This document shows positions 50,429 through 58,802 of a stretch of 64,000 nt of DNA, in pieces (within the stretch, counting starts at the first letter, position 1; each line of letters begins with the position of its first letter). The stretch comes from Comamonas composti DSM 21721 (GTDB lineage: Bacteria; Pseudomonadota; Gammaproteobacteria; Burkholderiales; Burkholderiaceae_C): the NCBI RefSeq assembly GCF_000429845.1, contig NZ_AUCQ01000001.1, positions 222,647 through 286,646 of the forward strand, read 5' to 3'. Made by a program: the position numbers and the translations under genes. Below the pieces are notes generated by a model, which worked only from the letters and a program-made list of their open reading frames with translations, was not told the DNA's origin and did not search any database.

Positions 50429-50489
50429 TGCCTGCTACCTTCAAAGCCTTGTGACGGCCTCCATCACAAGGCTTTGAAGGTAGCAGGCA
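50429..50489. repeat. 26-bp-arm perfect inverted repeat between bfr and the feo operon
   Basis: Positions 50429-50454 are the exact reverse complement of 50464-50489, with a 9-nt loop. The arm includes CCTGCTACCTTCAAAGCC. It lies between the 3' ends of bfr (plus) and the Cys-rich protein gene (minus). No T run flanks it. I see no second copy in the window. Confidence 0.9.
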
Positions 50490-50498
50490 CCAGGATGC

Positions 50499-50687
50499 TC
50501 AGCGTCTGCCATCGGGCGCGCAGCTGTCGCCTTCACAGGCGCTGCAGCCGCCGCAGCCGCCTCCTTTGGGTGCCAGCGCCGGATGCAGTCGTCCAGCCCT
50601 CTGACGCCAGGCCATGGGCAGATAGCGCCACAGCAAGAACGCTGCGGCCAAGATCACGATGATGCCGACAATGATGTTCTGCCACAT
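50499..50687 (-). CDS. FeoB-associated Cys-rich membrane protein
   Basis: The 62-residue product starts MWQNIIVGIIVILAAAFLLW, a single TM helix, and ends in a cysteine-rich tail (GGGCGGCSACEGDSC), matching the small proteins often encoded after feoB. They may help Fe(II) transport like FeoC, but their role is unknown. It follows feoB by 13 nt on the same strand. Confidence 0.85.
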   Translation of the reverse strand: MWQNIIVGIIVILAAAFLLWRYLPMAWRQRAGRLHPALAPKGGGCGGCSACEGDSCAPDGRR

Positions 50688-50700
50688 GCAAACGCCCTCC

Positions 50701-52629
50701 CTATCCGGCCCCCAGGGCCAGGGCCACGCGGTAAGTGATGAAGCTGGCCAGATAGGCCAGGCCAAACAGGTAGGCCGTCATCAGCAGCGGATAGCGCCAG
50801 CCATTGGTCTCGCGCTTGACGGCCGCGAGTGTGGATATGCACTGCGGCGCAAACACGAACCAGGCCAGCAGCGACAAGGCCGTGGCCAGCGACCAGCTGT
50901 TCGCGATCAAAGGGCCGAGCTGCTCGGCCATGGCCTCTTCGCTTGCGGCCGACAGCGCATACACCGTGCCAAGCGCACTTACCGCGACCTCGCGCGCAGC
51001 CATGCCCGGCACCAGCGCAATGGCGATCTGCCAGTTAAAGCCAATGGGCGCCAGCAAGGGCTCTAGCCAGTTGCCGATGCGGCCTGCGAAGCTGTAGCGA
51101 ATCGCGGCCTCGGTCGCACCGTCCGGCGGTGCAGGATATGTGGCCAGAAACCACAGCACGATGCTCACGGCCAGGATGATGCCGCCCACGCGGCGCAGAA
51201 AGATCAAGGCCCTCTCCCACAGCCCCAGGGCCAGGCTGCGCGGACTGGGCCAGCGGTAAGTCGGCAGCTCCATGAGCAGCGGCGTAGGCCCGGCGCTGCG
51301 TCCCATGAGCTTGGCAACGCCCGCGACGGCCAGCGCGCTGAGAATGCCGCCCGCATACAGTCCGAACATGACCAGGCCCTGCAGATTGAACCAGCCCACA
51401 TCCTGGCGCGGCACAAAGGCGGCGATGATCAGCGTGTAGACCGGCAGGCGGGCCGAACAGGTCATCAGCGGCGCGATCATGATGGTCACCAGCCGGTCGC
51501 GCCAGCTGGTAATGGAGCGCGTTGCCATGATGCCGGGTATGGCGCAGGCAAAGCTCGAAAGCAAGGGAATGAAGGAACGCCCCGACAGGCCCACGCGGCC
51601 CATGAGCCGGTCCAGCAGGAAAGCCGCACGCGGCAGATAGCCCGAGTCCTCCAGCGCGAGGATGAAGAGAAACAGGATCAGGATCTGCGGCAGGAACACC
51701 AGCACGCTGCCAGCGCCGGCAATCATGCCGTCGGCGATCAGGCTGCCGAGCATGCCTTCGGGCAGGCTGCGCGCGACCAGGGCCGAGAGCTGGGACATGC
51801 CGCCCTCTATGCCCTCCATCAATGGCTCGGCCCAGCTGAACACAGCCTGGAACATGAGCAGCAGCGTGGCCGCCAGCAGCAGCATGCCCCATAGAGGGTG
51901 CAGAACCACGGCATCGATGCGGTCGTCGCGCCGCGTATCCACCTGGGGCTCGTTCACGCACCTGGACACGATGGCGGCCACTTTCTGGTGCAGGGCCATG
52001 ACCTGGGCACGTGCATCGCCGTCCTGCGCGTAGGTCTTGTCGCCCGCAGGCGCAGGAGGTGCAAGCCGGCCTGGGTCCAGGGCGTCGAGCCAGGCCAGGA
52101 TCTCGCCTGCCCCGCCCTCGCGCACCCCCACCGAGGCCAGCACAGGCATGCCGAGTTCGCGCTCGAGGGCCTGACGGTCGATCTCTATGCCCTGGCGCTG
52201 CGCCATATCGCTCATGTTGAGCACCAGCACCATGGGCAAGCCCAGTTGCCGGGCTTCCAGCACCAGGCGCAGATTCAGGCGCAAGTGCGTGGCATCGGTC
52301 ACGCAGACCAGGAGCTCGGGCGGCGCCTCACTCGCATGCCGGCCCGAGACGATGTCGCGCGTGATGCGCTCATCCTCGCTGTGCGCATGCAGGCTGTAGG
52401 TTCCCGGCAGGTCGAGCACGCGAACGCGGCGGCCGCTGCCCGTGCTCAGCCAGCCTTCCTTGCGCTCCACGGTCACGCCTGCGTAGTTCGCAACCTTCTG
52501 GCGCGCGCCCGTAAGCAGATTGAACAATGCGGTCTTGCCGCAATTGGGATTGCCCAAAAGCGCAAGGCGCAGCACGCCGGCATCGGCGGATCGTCCCAGG
52601 GGCTGCAGGACTTGCTCCTGTGCGCTCAT
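50701..52629 (-). CDS. feoB: Ferrous iron transporter FeoB
   Basis: FeoB carries Fe(II) across the inner membrane. The 642-residue product has an N-terminal G domain with GNPNCGKT (26-33), the G3 motif DLPGTYSL and NMSD (G4), and a membrane part with two Gate regions, one being SFACAIPGIMATR. The ATG at 52629 overlaps the feoA stop by 4 nt. The length is shorter than E. coli FeoB (773) but normal for many bacteria. Confidence 0.95.
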   Translation of the reverse strand: MSAQEQVLQPLGRSADAGVLRLALLGNPNCGKTALFNLLTGARQKVANYAGVTVERKEGWLSTGSGRRVRVLDLPGTYSLHAHSEDERITRDIVSGRHASEAPPELLVCVTDATHLRLNLRLVLEARQLGLPMVLVLNMSDMAQRQGIEIDRQALERELGMPVLASVGVREGGAGEILAWLDALDPGRLAPPAPAGDKTYAQDGDARAQVMALHQKVAAIVSRCVNEPQVDTRRDDRIDAVVLHPLWGMLLLAATLLLMFQAVFSWAEPLMEGIEGGMSQLSALVARSLPEGMLGSLIADGMIAGAGSVLVFLPQILILFLFILALEDSGYLPRAAFLLDRLMGRVGLSGRSFIPLLSSFACAIPGIMATRSITSWRDRLVTIMIAPLMTCSARLPVYTLIIAAFVPRQDVGWFNLQGLVMFGLYAGGILSALAVAGVAKLMGRSAGPTPLLMELPTYRWPSPRSLALGLWERALIFLRRVGGIILAVSIVLWFLATYPAPPDGATEAAIRYSFAGRIGNWLEPLLAPIGFNWQIAIALVPGMAAREVAVSALGTVYALSAASEEAMAEQLGPLIANSWSLATALSLLAWFVFAPQCISTLAAVKRETNGWRYPLLMTAYLFGLAYLASFITYRVALALGAG

Positions 52630-52958
52630 GCCTTCTCCCCGTTGAAAACACCAGGGCGGACCCGAACCAGGGCCGCCTCGTGCCGACGCAGCGCAAACGT
52701 GGCCTGACCTATGCGCACGGCCAGGGGATCGCGCGCGGGAAAGCCCGCAGCCACGATGCTCACGGGCTCGCCCGGCAAAAAGCCGATTTCCATGAGCCGC
52801 AGCACAAGCTCCTGCTGCCCGGCATTCGCCGCCTCGTTCAGACCCACGACATGGGCAGGCGTGGCGCCAGGCAAGGCATCGAGATTGAGGGTGGGCAGCT
52901 GATCGGAAATCCTGCCTTCGGGCTGTGCCGGGCCTTGGCGTGCGTGGTCTGGATGCAT
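52626..52958 (-). CDS. feoA: Ferrous iron transport protein FeoA
   Basis: FeoA is a small SH3-like cytoplasmic partner of FeoB. The 110-residue product, counted from the ATG at 52958, contains NAGQQELVLRLMEIGFLPGEPVSIV, the FeoA core, shown here in two pieces: NAGQQELVLRLMEIG and FLPGEPVSIV. A longer frame to 53012 would take in the likely promoter, so the inner start is preferred. It overlaps feoB by 4 nt (ATGA). Confidence 0.9.
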   Translation of the reverse strand: MHPDHARQGPAQPEGRISDQLPTLNLDALPGATPAHVVGLNEAANAGQQELVLRLMEIGFLPGEPVSIVAAGFPARDPLAVRIGQATFALRRHEAALVRVRPGVFNGEKA

Positions 52959-52971
52959 GGTTGTTTTCAAC

Positions 52972-53001
52972 TGATTTTTATTCTCATCCTTCTCATTTTC
53001 A
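52972..53001 (-). promoter_or_regulatory. Possible Fur-controlled feo promoter
   Basis: On the minus strand this AT-rich stretch reads GAAAATGAGAAGGATGAGAA then TAAAAATCA, containing GATGAG/AATGAG/GATAAT-like units reminiscent of the Fur hexamer repeat. The match to a 19-bp Fur box is weak. Regulation of feo by Fur is expected from other bacteria. Confidence 0.3.
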
Positions 53002-53122
53002 CTGAAACCCAACCTTGAGCAAAGCTCATGGTATTAGGAGAATGCGCGCCCATTTCCCGCGTCCCAGACTGGGTTTTCACGGCACTTGCTTTGCTTTTTA
53101 TCACCGGGCTACCCCCGCCCTC

Positions 53123-53147
53123 AGAGCGTGTTCACAGTCATACGCAA
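53123..53147. repeat. Single-arm copy of palindrome family 2
   Basis: AGAGCGTGTTCACAGTCATACGC resembles one arm of the element at 46941-47001; given here only to mark its place in the gap between feoA and the YkgJ-type gene. The rest of this 312-nt gap shows nothing I can name. Confidence 0.4.
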
Positions 53148-53270
53148 GTGGACAAACGTGGAGCCTTGTTTTGCGCCCCGCACCCTGCACAAAAAAATCT
53201 GTGAACCCAGGTCTGAGACAGGCCCCGGCCGCCGCAAAATGCGCTCTGGCCCGTTTTGCCAGCCCCACCC

Positions 53271-53591
53271 ATGTCTCATCCCTGCCTCAGTTGCGGCGCC
53301 TGCTGCGCCTCGTTCCGCGTGGACTGCTCCGTCCACGAATCCGACGAACATGGAGGCCGGGTTCCTGCAGGCCTTCTGGAAGAGGTGAATGCGCATGTGT
53401 GCCGCATGCGCGGCACGGACTGGGCCAGGCCGCGTTGTGCGGCCCTGGTCGGCGAGGTCGGGAAACAGGCGCGTTGCGGCATCTACGAGTGGCGCCCCTC
53501 GCCCTGCCGCGAATTCGAGGCCGCCAGCGATGCCTGCAACCGTGTACGCCAGCGCCATGGGCTGGCTCCGCTGGACGGGTTGATTTTCTGA
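53271..53591 (+). CDS. YkgJ-family cysteine cluster protein
   Basis: The 106-residue product has the family pattern at its N-terminus, CLSCGACC, then further cysteines (VDC, HVC, RCAAL, RCGIY, PCREFE) thought to bind zinc or an iron-sulfur cluster. The ATG at 53271 gives the usual start MSHPCLSCGACC. It lies 174 nt before the export operon on the same strand; no functional link is evident. Confidence 0.87.
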   Translation: MSHPCLSCGACCASFRVDCSVHESDEHGGRVPAGLLEEVNAHVCRMRGTDWARPRCAALVGEVGKQARCGIYEWRPSPCREFEAASDACNRVRQRHGLAPLDGLIF

Positions 53592-53765
53592 TGCAGCGCA
53601 ATGGCTGCGCTCTTTTCCGGCGCAGTTCAAACCGCAGCCCCTGCTTTTCAGCCGCCAGCAGGTCTGGCTCGCGTCCGACTCCGAAGCAGGCACAGCTTGT
53701 GTTACCTTTCCGGGGTTTTTCAGCCGCCTGCCCCCAGGAGCCCTGCCCCAAAAAACCGCTTAGCC

Positions 53766-55244
53766 ATGGCAAACCGCCTGCGATTCATGCCTTTGAGTGC
53801 CTCTTTTTCCTCCAGATCTGTTTTCGTCGCTGCCCTGCGCCCCCTGGCCCTGTACGCTCTCCTGCTGAGTGCGGGCCTGCACCAGGCAGTGGCCGAGCAG
53901 CCTGCGCCCGGGCTCAGCTTCTCGCAGGCCAGGCAGACCCTGATGGAGCGCTCGGACCAGTTGGCCGCCTCGGCCAAGGCCGTGGAAAGCGCCAGACTGC
54001 GCCGCCAGGGCAATGAAGGGCTGGGTGGGCCCCAGGTGATGCTGTCGGGCCGGGGCTATCACTATTCGATGAACGCCGATATCAGCCTGGACCCCGCGCG
54101 CAACGCGCTGGACGGCATGGGCGGCATGCTGCCCCCGCCCCTGGGCCAGGCTGTTCCCTCGCTGCCCTATTTCCCCGACAACTACGATCTGCAGCACAAG
54201 AAGACCACGGGCTCGGCCAGCATGCTCATGCTCTGGCCGGTCTATATGGGCGGCTTCTCCAATGCCGTGCGCCAGGGGCTGGATGCCGCAACCGACGAAG
54301 CCCAGTCGGAAGCCGACGGTAGCAACTACAGCCTGCAGACCCAGCTCGTGCAGCGCTACTTCGGCGCCCAGCTCGCCGAGCGTGCGGCCAGGCTGCGCGA
54401 GGACGCCGTGCAGGGCATTCGCGAGCACGATACGGCCGCGCAAAGCATGCTCAAGGCCGGCGTGATCTCCCAGCTGGAGCGCCTGCAGGCCGCAGCCGCC
54501 CTGGCCGATGCCCGGCAACAGGCAAGCAAGGCGCGCGATGATGCGCATCTGGCAGCCACGGCCCTGGCGCGCAGCCTCAAGGAACACCAGCCCCTGCGGC
54601 CCAGCACGCCGCTGTTCGTGAACAGCAAGCCCCTGCCGCCGCTGCAGGACTTCATCACTGCCGCCGAGGCCGGTCACCCGGCGCTGGGCAAGGTCGCGGC
54701 CAAGCAGCGTCAGGCCGAATCCATGCACGACGCGCAGGAAGCCTTGCGCAAGCCCCAGTTGCTGGCCTTTGGCTCGCGCGACCTCAACACCAGTGGCAAG
54801 GCCAACTGGGTTGCCGGCCTGACCGTGCGCTGGACGCTGTGGAGCAGCACGGACCGCGACACCCTGGCCGCAGCCTCGCAAAGCAAGATCGACCAGGTAC
54901 GCCTGCTCGATGCCCAGGCACGCACCGACATCGGGCTGCTGGTGGAAAAGAACTGGCTTGCCGTGTCCCAGGCCCAGAGCCAGTACCAGGCGCAGCAGGC
55001 CCAGGAGGATCTGGCACGCGAGCTGCTGCGCCTGCGCAAGGCCGCGCTCAAGGAGGGCACGGGCACGACCCTGGAGCTCATCGACGCCCAGCTCAATCTG
55101 GCCAAGGTGCTGACCCAGCGCGCCGAGCAGGCCAACCAGTATGTCCAGGCCCTGGCGGCCCTGCTCGAGAGCAGCGGCCGCAGCCAGGAATTCGAGAACT
55201 ACATGGCCCAGGCCGATATCCAGATTTCTTCATCAGTACCATGA
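53766..55244 (+). CDS. TolC-family outer-membrane efflux protein
   Basis: The 492-residue product has a leader (MANRLRFMPLSASFSSRSVFVAALRPLALYALLLSAG..., cleavage probably after AVA), and two repeated outer-membrane efflux domains with long coiled-coil helices (such as LREDAVQGIREHDTAAQSMLKAG and LRKAALKEGTGTTLELIDAQ). It would form the exit duct of the export system. Its stop overlaps the next gene's start (ATGA). The ATG at 53766 starts the signal peptide. Confidence 0.9.
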   Translation: MANRLRFMPLSASFSSRSVFVAALRPLALYALLLSAGLHQAVAEQPAPGLSFSQARQTLMERSDQLAASAKAVESARLRRQGNEGLGGPQVMLSGRGYHYSMNADISLDPARNALDGMGGMLPPPLGQAVPSLPYFPDNYDLQHKKTTGSASMLMLWPVYMGGFSNAVRQGLDAATDEAQSEADGSNYSLQTQLVQRYFGAQLAERAARLREDAVQGIREHDTAAQSMLKAGVISQLERLQAAAALADARQQASKARDDAHLAATALARSLKEHQPLRPSTPLFVNSKPLPPLQDFITAAEAGHPALGKVAAKQRQAESMHDAQEALRKPQLLAFGSRDLNTSGKANWVAGLTVRWTLWSSTDRDTLAAASQSKIDQVRLLDAQARTDIGLLVEKNWLAVSQAQSQYQAQQAQEDLARELLRLRKAALKEGTGTTLELIDAQLNLAKVLTQRAEQANQYVQALAALLESSGRSQEFENYMAQADIQISSSVP

Positions 55245-56299
55245 GCACAGACAAGTCTCAGCCTTCGCAGGACAAATCCGCAGCCCCGGACGTCCCGGCC
55301 TCTTCTGCGCCGCCCTCCGCATCGCGCAAGCGCCTGCTCGCGGCAGCCGCCGGCCTGGCCGTGCTGGGCTTTGTGGCCTGGGGCTTCTGGCGCGCGGCCC
55401 AGCCCGCGCCGCTGTACTTCCAGGGCCAGATGGAGGCGCATGAGGTCGATGTCGCACCCAAGGTCACGGCCCGTATCGCCAAGGTGCTGGTGACCGAGGG
55501 ACAGCAGATCAAGCCTGGCGACCTGCTCGTGGAGATGGACAGTCCCGAAGTCCGCGCCAAGCTGGCTCAGGCCCAGGCAGCACGCGACGCGGCCCAGGCC
55601 GTGGCCGACAAGGCCGAGGCCGGGGCCCGCCCCGAAGAGGTCAGCATGGCGCGCCTGAGCTGGCAGCGCGCCCAGGCCGCAGCCGATCTGGCCCAGACCT
55701 CGCTGCGCCGCGTGCAAAGTCTCTACGACCAGGGACTGGTCTCGGCCCAGAAGCGCGACGAGGCCGAAACCAACTGGCGCGCCTCGCGCGATCAGGCCCT
55801 GGCCGCCAAGGCCCAGTACGACATGGCGGCCTCGGGTGCGCGCCGCGAAGACAAGAGCGCGGCCGCCGCCCAGGCACGCCAGGTGCAAGGCGTGGTCGCC
55901 GAAGTCGAGGCCGCCCAGGCCGAGACCGAATTGCGCAGCCCCGTGGGCGGCGAGATCACCCAGGTCATGGCCAAGCAGGGCGAACTCTCTCCCCAGGGCG
56001 TGGCCGTGGTCACCGTGGTCGATTTGAGCGACCAGTGGGTGGTGCTCAATGTGCGCGAGGAGCAGCTGGCGCGCTTTGCCAAGGGCAGCCGCTTCACGGG
56101 CCGGCTGCCGGCCCTGGACAACCGCGAAGCCAGCTTCGAGGTCTACTACCTGGGGGTGCTGCCCGACTTTGCGACCTGGCGTGCAACGCGCGCAGGCCAG
56201 GGATTTGACGCGCGCACCTTCGAAGTGCGCGCCCGTCCGGCCGAAGCCATAGACGGCGCACGCCCCGGCATGAGCGTGGTCGTGGAAGGCGCCAGGTAA
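55241..56299 (+). CDS. HlyD/EmrA-type periplasmic adaptor protein
   Basis: The 352-residue membrane-fusion protein has one N-terminal TM helix (about 30-48), a biotinyl-lipoyl domain (VDVAPKVTARIAKVLVTEGQ, IKPGDLLVEMDSPE), a long alpha-hairpin (about 95-230) and a beta-barrel part. It links the inner-membrane subunits with the TolC-like duct. It overlaps the outer-membrane gene by 4 nt and precedes two permease genes. Confidence 0.92.
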   Translation: MSTDKSQPSQDKSAAPDVPASSAPPSASRKRLLAAAAGLAVLGFVAWGFWRAAQPAPLYFQGQMEAHEVDVAPKVTARIAKVLVTEGQQIKPGDLLVEMDSPEVRAKLAQAQAARDAAQAVADKAEAGARPEEVSMARLSWQRAQAAADLAQTSLRRVQSLYDQGLVSAQKRDEAETNWRASRDQALAAKAQYDMAASGARREDKSAAAAQARQVQGVVAEVEAAQAETELRSPVGGEITQVMAKQGELSPQGVAVVTVVDLSDQWVVLNVREEQLARFAKGSRFTGRLPALDNREASFEVYYLGVLPDFATWRATRAGQGFDARTFEVRARPAEAIDGARPGMSVVVEGAR

Positions 56300-56333
56300 T
56301 GGGCAGCAGCCCTCACGGTCTGCTGGGAAATTT

Positions 56334-57533
56334 GTGAACACGCAACCACGCCGCCCGGCCTTTTCAGCCAGCCTGCTGCGGGAGGCAAGACTGCTGCGCG
56401 GCCGCCCCTGGGATCTGGCCATGATCAGCTGGGTACCCCTGCTCACCCTGCTGCTCATGGTCTGGATCTTCTCTGCCGGACTCGCCCAGCGCTTGCCGAT
56501 TGCGGTCTGGGACCAGGATCACAGCAGCCTGTCGCGCCAGCTGGTGCGCATGCTGGCGGCCACGCCCGGCCTGGCCGTGGAGCAGCAGGTGCTCAACGCC
56601 GGCGAGGCCGGCTGGGCGCTGCAGTCCATGGAGGTGTATGGCGTGGTCCAGATCCCGCCGGACTTTGCGCGCGACGTCAAGCAAGGCCGTGCGGCCAATG
56701 TGGTGCTGCTGCACAACGCCCAGATGGCCTCGCACTCCAGCCTGATCCAGCGCGACCTGCGCCAGGTGGTGGGCACGCTGTCGGCCGGCATCGAGATGCA
56801 GGCTAGGGTCAAGCGTGGCGATCCCGCCCAGGCCGTGGCCGTGCGCATGGAGCCCGTGCGCACCAATCTGGTATCGCTGTTCAACATCTCCACCAACTAC
56901 GAGCAGTTTCTGGCTGCGGCACTGATTCCGGCCTTGCTGCACATTCTGGCCATGACGGCCGGCGCCTGGTGCGTGGGACGCGAGCTGCGCGACTGCACCC
57001 TGGGCGCCTGGCTGGGCCCAGCCGGAAAGGGTCGCTGGAGCGCCACCCTTGCCGCGCTGGCCGGCAAGCTCTTTCTTCCCTGGACCAGCCTGCTGGCCTG
57101 CGCCGTCATCGCCATGCTGTGGCTGACCTCGGGCCGGGGCTGGCAGGTGGCGGGCAGCCTGGGCTGGGTGCTCGTGGGCCAGGCCGCCCTCATCGCCGCA
57201 AGCCTGGCCGCAGGCGCACTTTTGGCAGCCTTGACGCTGTCGCTGCGCACGGCCCTCTCGGGAGCCGGCCTGCTCTCCGCCCCCGCGTTTGCGTTCAGCG
57301 GCGTGGGCTTTCCGCTCATGGCCATGAGCGAGGGCTCGCGCACCTGGGCGCTGTCCATGCCCTACACGCATTACGCCAAGCTGCAGTTGCAGCAGTTCCA
57401 GATGGGCGCTCCGCTGGTGCAAAGCCTGCCCATCGTGGCCGGACTGCTGCTGGCGACCCTGATCCTGCTCGCGCTGAGCACGGCCGGGCTGCTGCGCGGC
57501 CTCGCACGTCCCGACAAATGGGGAGGCCGCTGA
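56334..57533 (+). CDS. ABC-2-type permease, first of a pair
   Basis: The 399-residue product starts at a GTG (56334) after GGGAAA. It has one TM helix near residue 30, a large extracytoplasmic domain (about 55-190) and five TM helices in the C-terminal half, as in YhhJ/YbhR-type subunits. There is no ATP-binding domain. Its stop codon overlaps the next start (TGATG). The substrate is unknown. Confidence 0.87.
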   Translation: MNTQPRRPAFSASLLREARLLRGRPWDLAMISWVPLLTLLLMVWIFSAGLAQRLPIAVWDQDHSSLSRQLVRMLAATPGLAVEQQVLNAGEAGWALQSMEVYGVVQIPPDFARDVKQGRAANVVLLHNAQMASHSSLIQRDLRQVVGTLSAGIEMQARVKRGDPAQAVAVRMEPVRTNLVSLFNISTNYEQFLAAALIPALLHILAMTAGAWCVGRELRDCTLGAWLGPAGKGRWSATLAALAGKLFLPWTSLLACAVIAMLWLTSGRGWQVAGSLGWVLVGQAALIAASLAAGALLAALTLSLRTALSGAGLLSAPAFAFSGVGFPLMAMSEGSRTWALSMPYTHYAKLQLQQFQMGAPLVQSLPIVAGLLLATLILLALSTAGLLRGLARPDKWGGR

Positions 57534-58705
57534 TGGCAGACCTGCAGCCCCCCGCTCCCAGCCGCTTTGGCACGGCCTTTCTTCAGGCCCTGCGCACCCT
57601 GTTCGGCGATGTGGGCGCCGTCATGCTGCTTGTGGGCGCGCCCATTCTCTACAGCTTCTTCTACCCCTGGTTCTACACACAGGAAGCCGTGCAGCGCGTG
57701 CCCGTCGCCGTGGTCCAGCAGGAGCACAGCAACCTGGCGCGGCAAATGCTCCGCTTTGCCCAGGCCAGCCCGCGCATCGACGTGATCCTGGTCACAGGCG
57801 ATGAAGGTCAGGCACGCGCGGCCTTGCTCAAGGGCGAAATCATGGGCTATGCGCTGCTGCCCGCCGGGCTCAAGCGCCAGGTGGTGCGCAGCCAGGAAGC
57901 CGTGATTCCCGTCTATGCGAATGGCGCCTATCCACTGGTGGCCAAGCAGGTGCAATACGGTTTTGCCGAAGCCGTCGGCACGGTCTCGGCCGGGATCGAG
58001 ATCAAGCGCCTCATGGCCGGCGGCCAGAGCAGTCTGCAGGCCCAGGCCAGCCGCTCGCCCGTGAACCTGCAGCAGCAGGCCTTGTTCAACCCCACGGAGG
58101 GCTATGGCAGCTTCGTGGTCGCGGCCGTGGCCGTCCTGATCCTGCAGCAGACCTTGCTCATGGGCGGAGCCCTGCTGTTCGGCACCCTGCGCGAGCAGGG
58201 CCTGGCCCAGGCACCGGCGCGCATCTGGCTTGCGCGCCTGCTGGCCCTGTGCTGTGTGGGCTGGACCTCGGGGCTTTACTACTTTGGCTGGGTGTTCGTG
58301 ATGCACGACTATCCGCGCGGCGGCAACCCTGGGGCGGCCCTGGCGCTGCTGGCCGTGTTCATTCCCGCGGTTGCCGGGCTCTCAGCCCTGCTGGGCTGGT
58401 GGCTGGCCAACCGCGAGCGCGCCATGCAGGTCGTGCTGTTCACCTCGATTCCCCTGGCCTTCGTCGGGGGTTTCAGTTGGCCCTCCGAAGCCCTGCCCGC
58501 GCTCCTGCAGGATCTGCGCTGGCTCTCGCCGAGCACGGCAGCCATCCAGGCCTCGCTGCGTCTGAACCAGCTGGGCGCTCCCTTGCAGGCCGTGCTGCCG
58601 CATCTGCTGGTGCTGCTGGTGCTGGCGCTGATCAGCTGGCTGGGCGCACTGTGGCTTGGTGCCTGGCGCGGCCGTGGAAGCAGGCCTGCTCCCTTAGCCC
58701 GATAG
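57533..58705 (+). CDS. ABC-2-type permease, second of a pair
   Basis: The 390-residue product has the same layout as the first permease: a TM helix near residue 25 (VMLLVGAPILYSFFYPWFY), an external domain to about 180, and five C-terminal TM helices. The two probably form a heterodimer. Again no nucleotide-binding domain, and no ATPase gene is in the operon or next to it. The ATG at 57533 overlaps the upstream stop. Confidence 0.87.
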   Translation: MADLQPPAPSRFGTAFLQALRTLFGDVGAVMLLVGAPILYSFFYPWFYTQEAVQRVPVAVVQQEHSNLARQMLRFAQASPRIDVILVTGDEGQARAALLKGEIMGYALLPAGLKRQVVRSQEAVIPVYANGAYPLVAKQVQYGFAEAVGTVSAGIEIKRLMAGGQSSLQAQASRSPVNLQQQALFNPTEGYGSFVVAAVAVLILQQTLLMGGALLFGTLREQGLAQAPARIWLARLLALCCVGWTSGLYYFGWVFVMHDYPRGGNPGAALALLAVFIPAVAGLSALLGWWLANRERAMQVVLFTSIPLAFVGGFSWPSEALPALLQDLRWLSPSTAAIQASLRLNQLGAPLQAVLPHLLVLLVLALISWLGALWLGAWRGRGSRPAPLAR

Positions 58706-58802
58706 CGCCGCGCCGCAGCCCGGCGGGCAATGTCTGCACACACAGGGGTCGGACCAAAGCGCTGATACTTATGCCCCTGCCTTTGATAGCTTTCTAGACT
58801 CC

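Noticed and set aside
53015..54016. 333-codon plus-strand frame overlapping the YkgJ-type gene
   Set aside because: Overlaps two well-supported genes in another frame and has no family resemblance.
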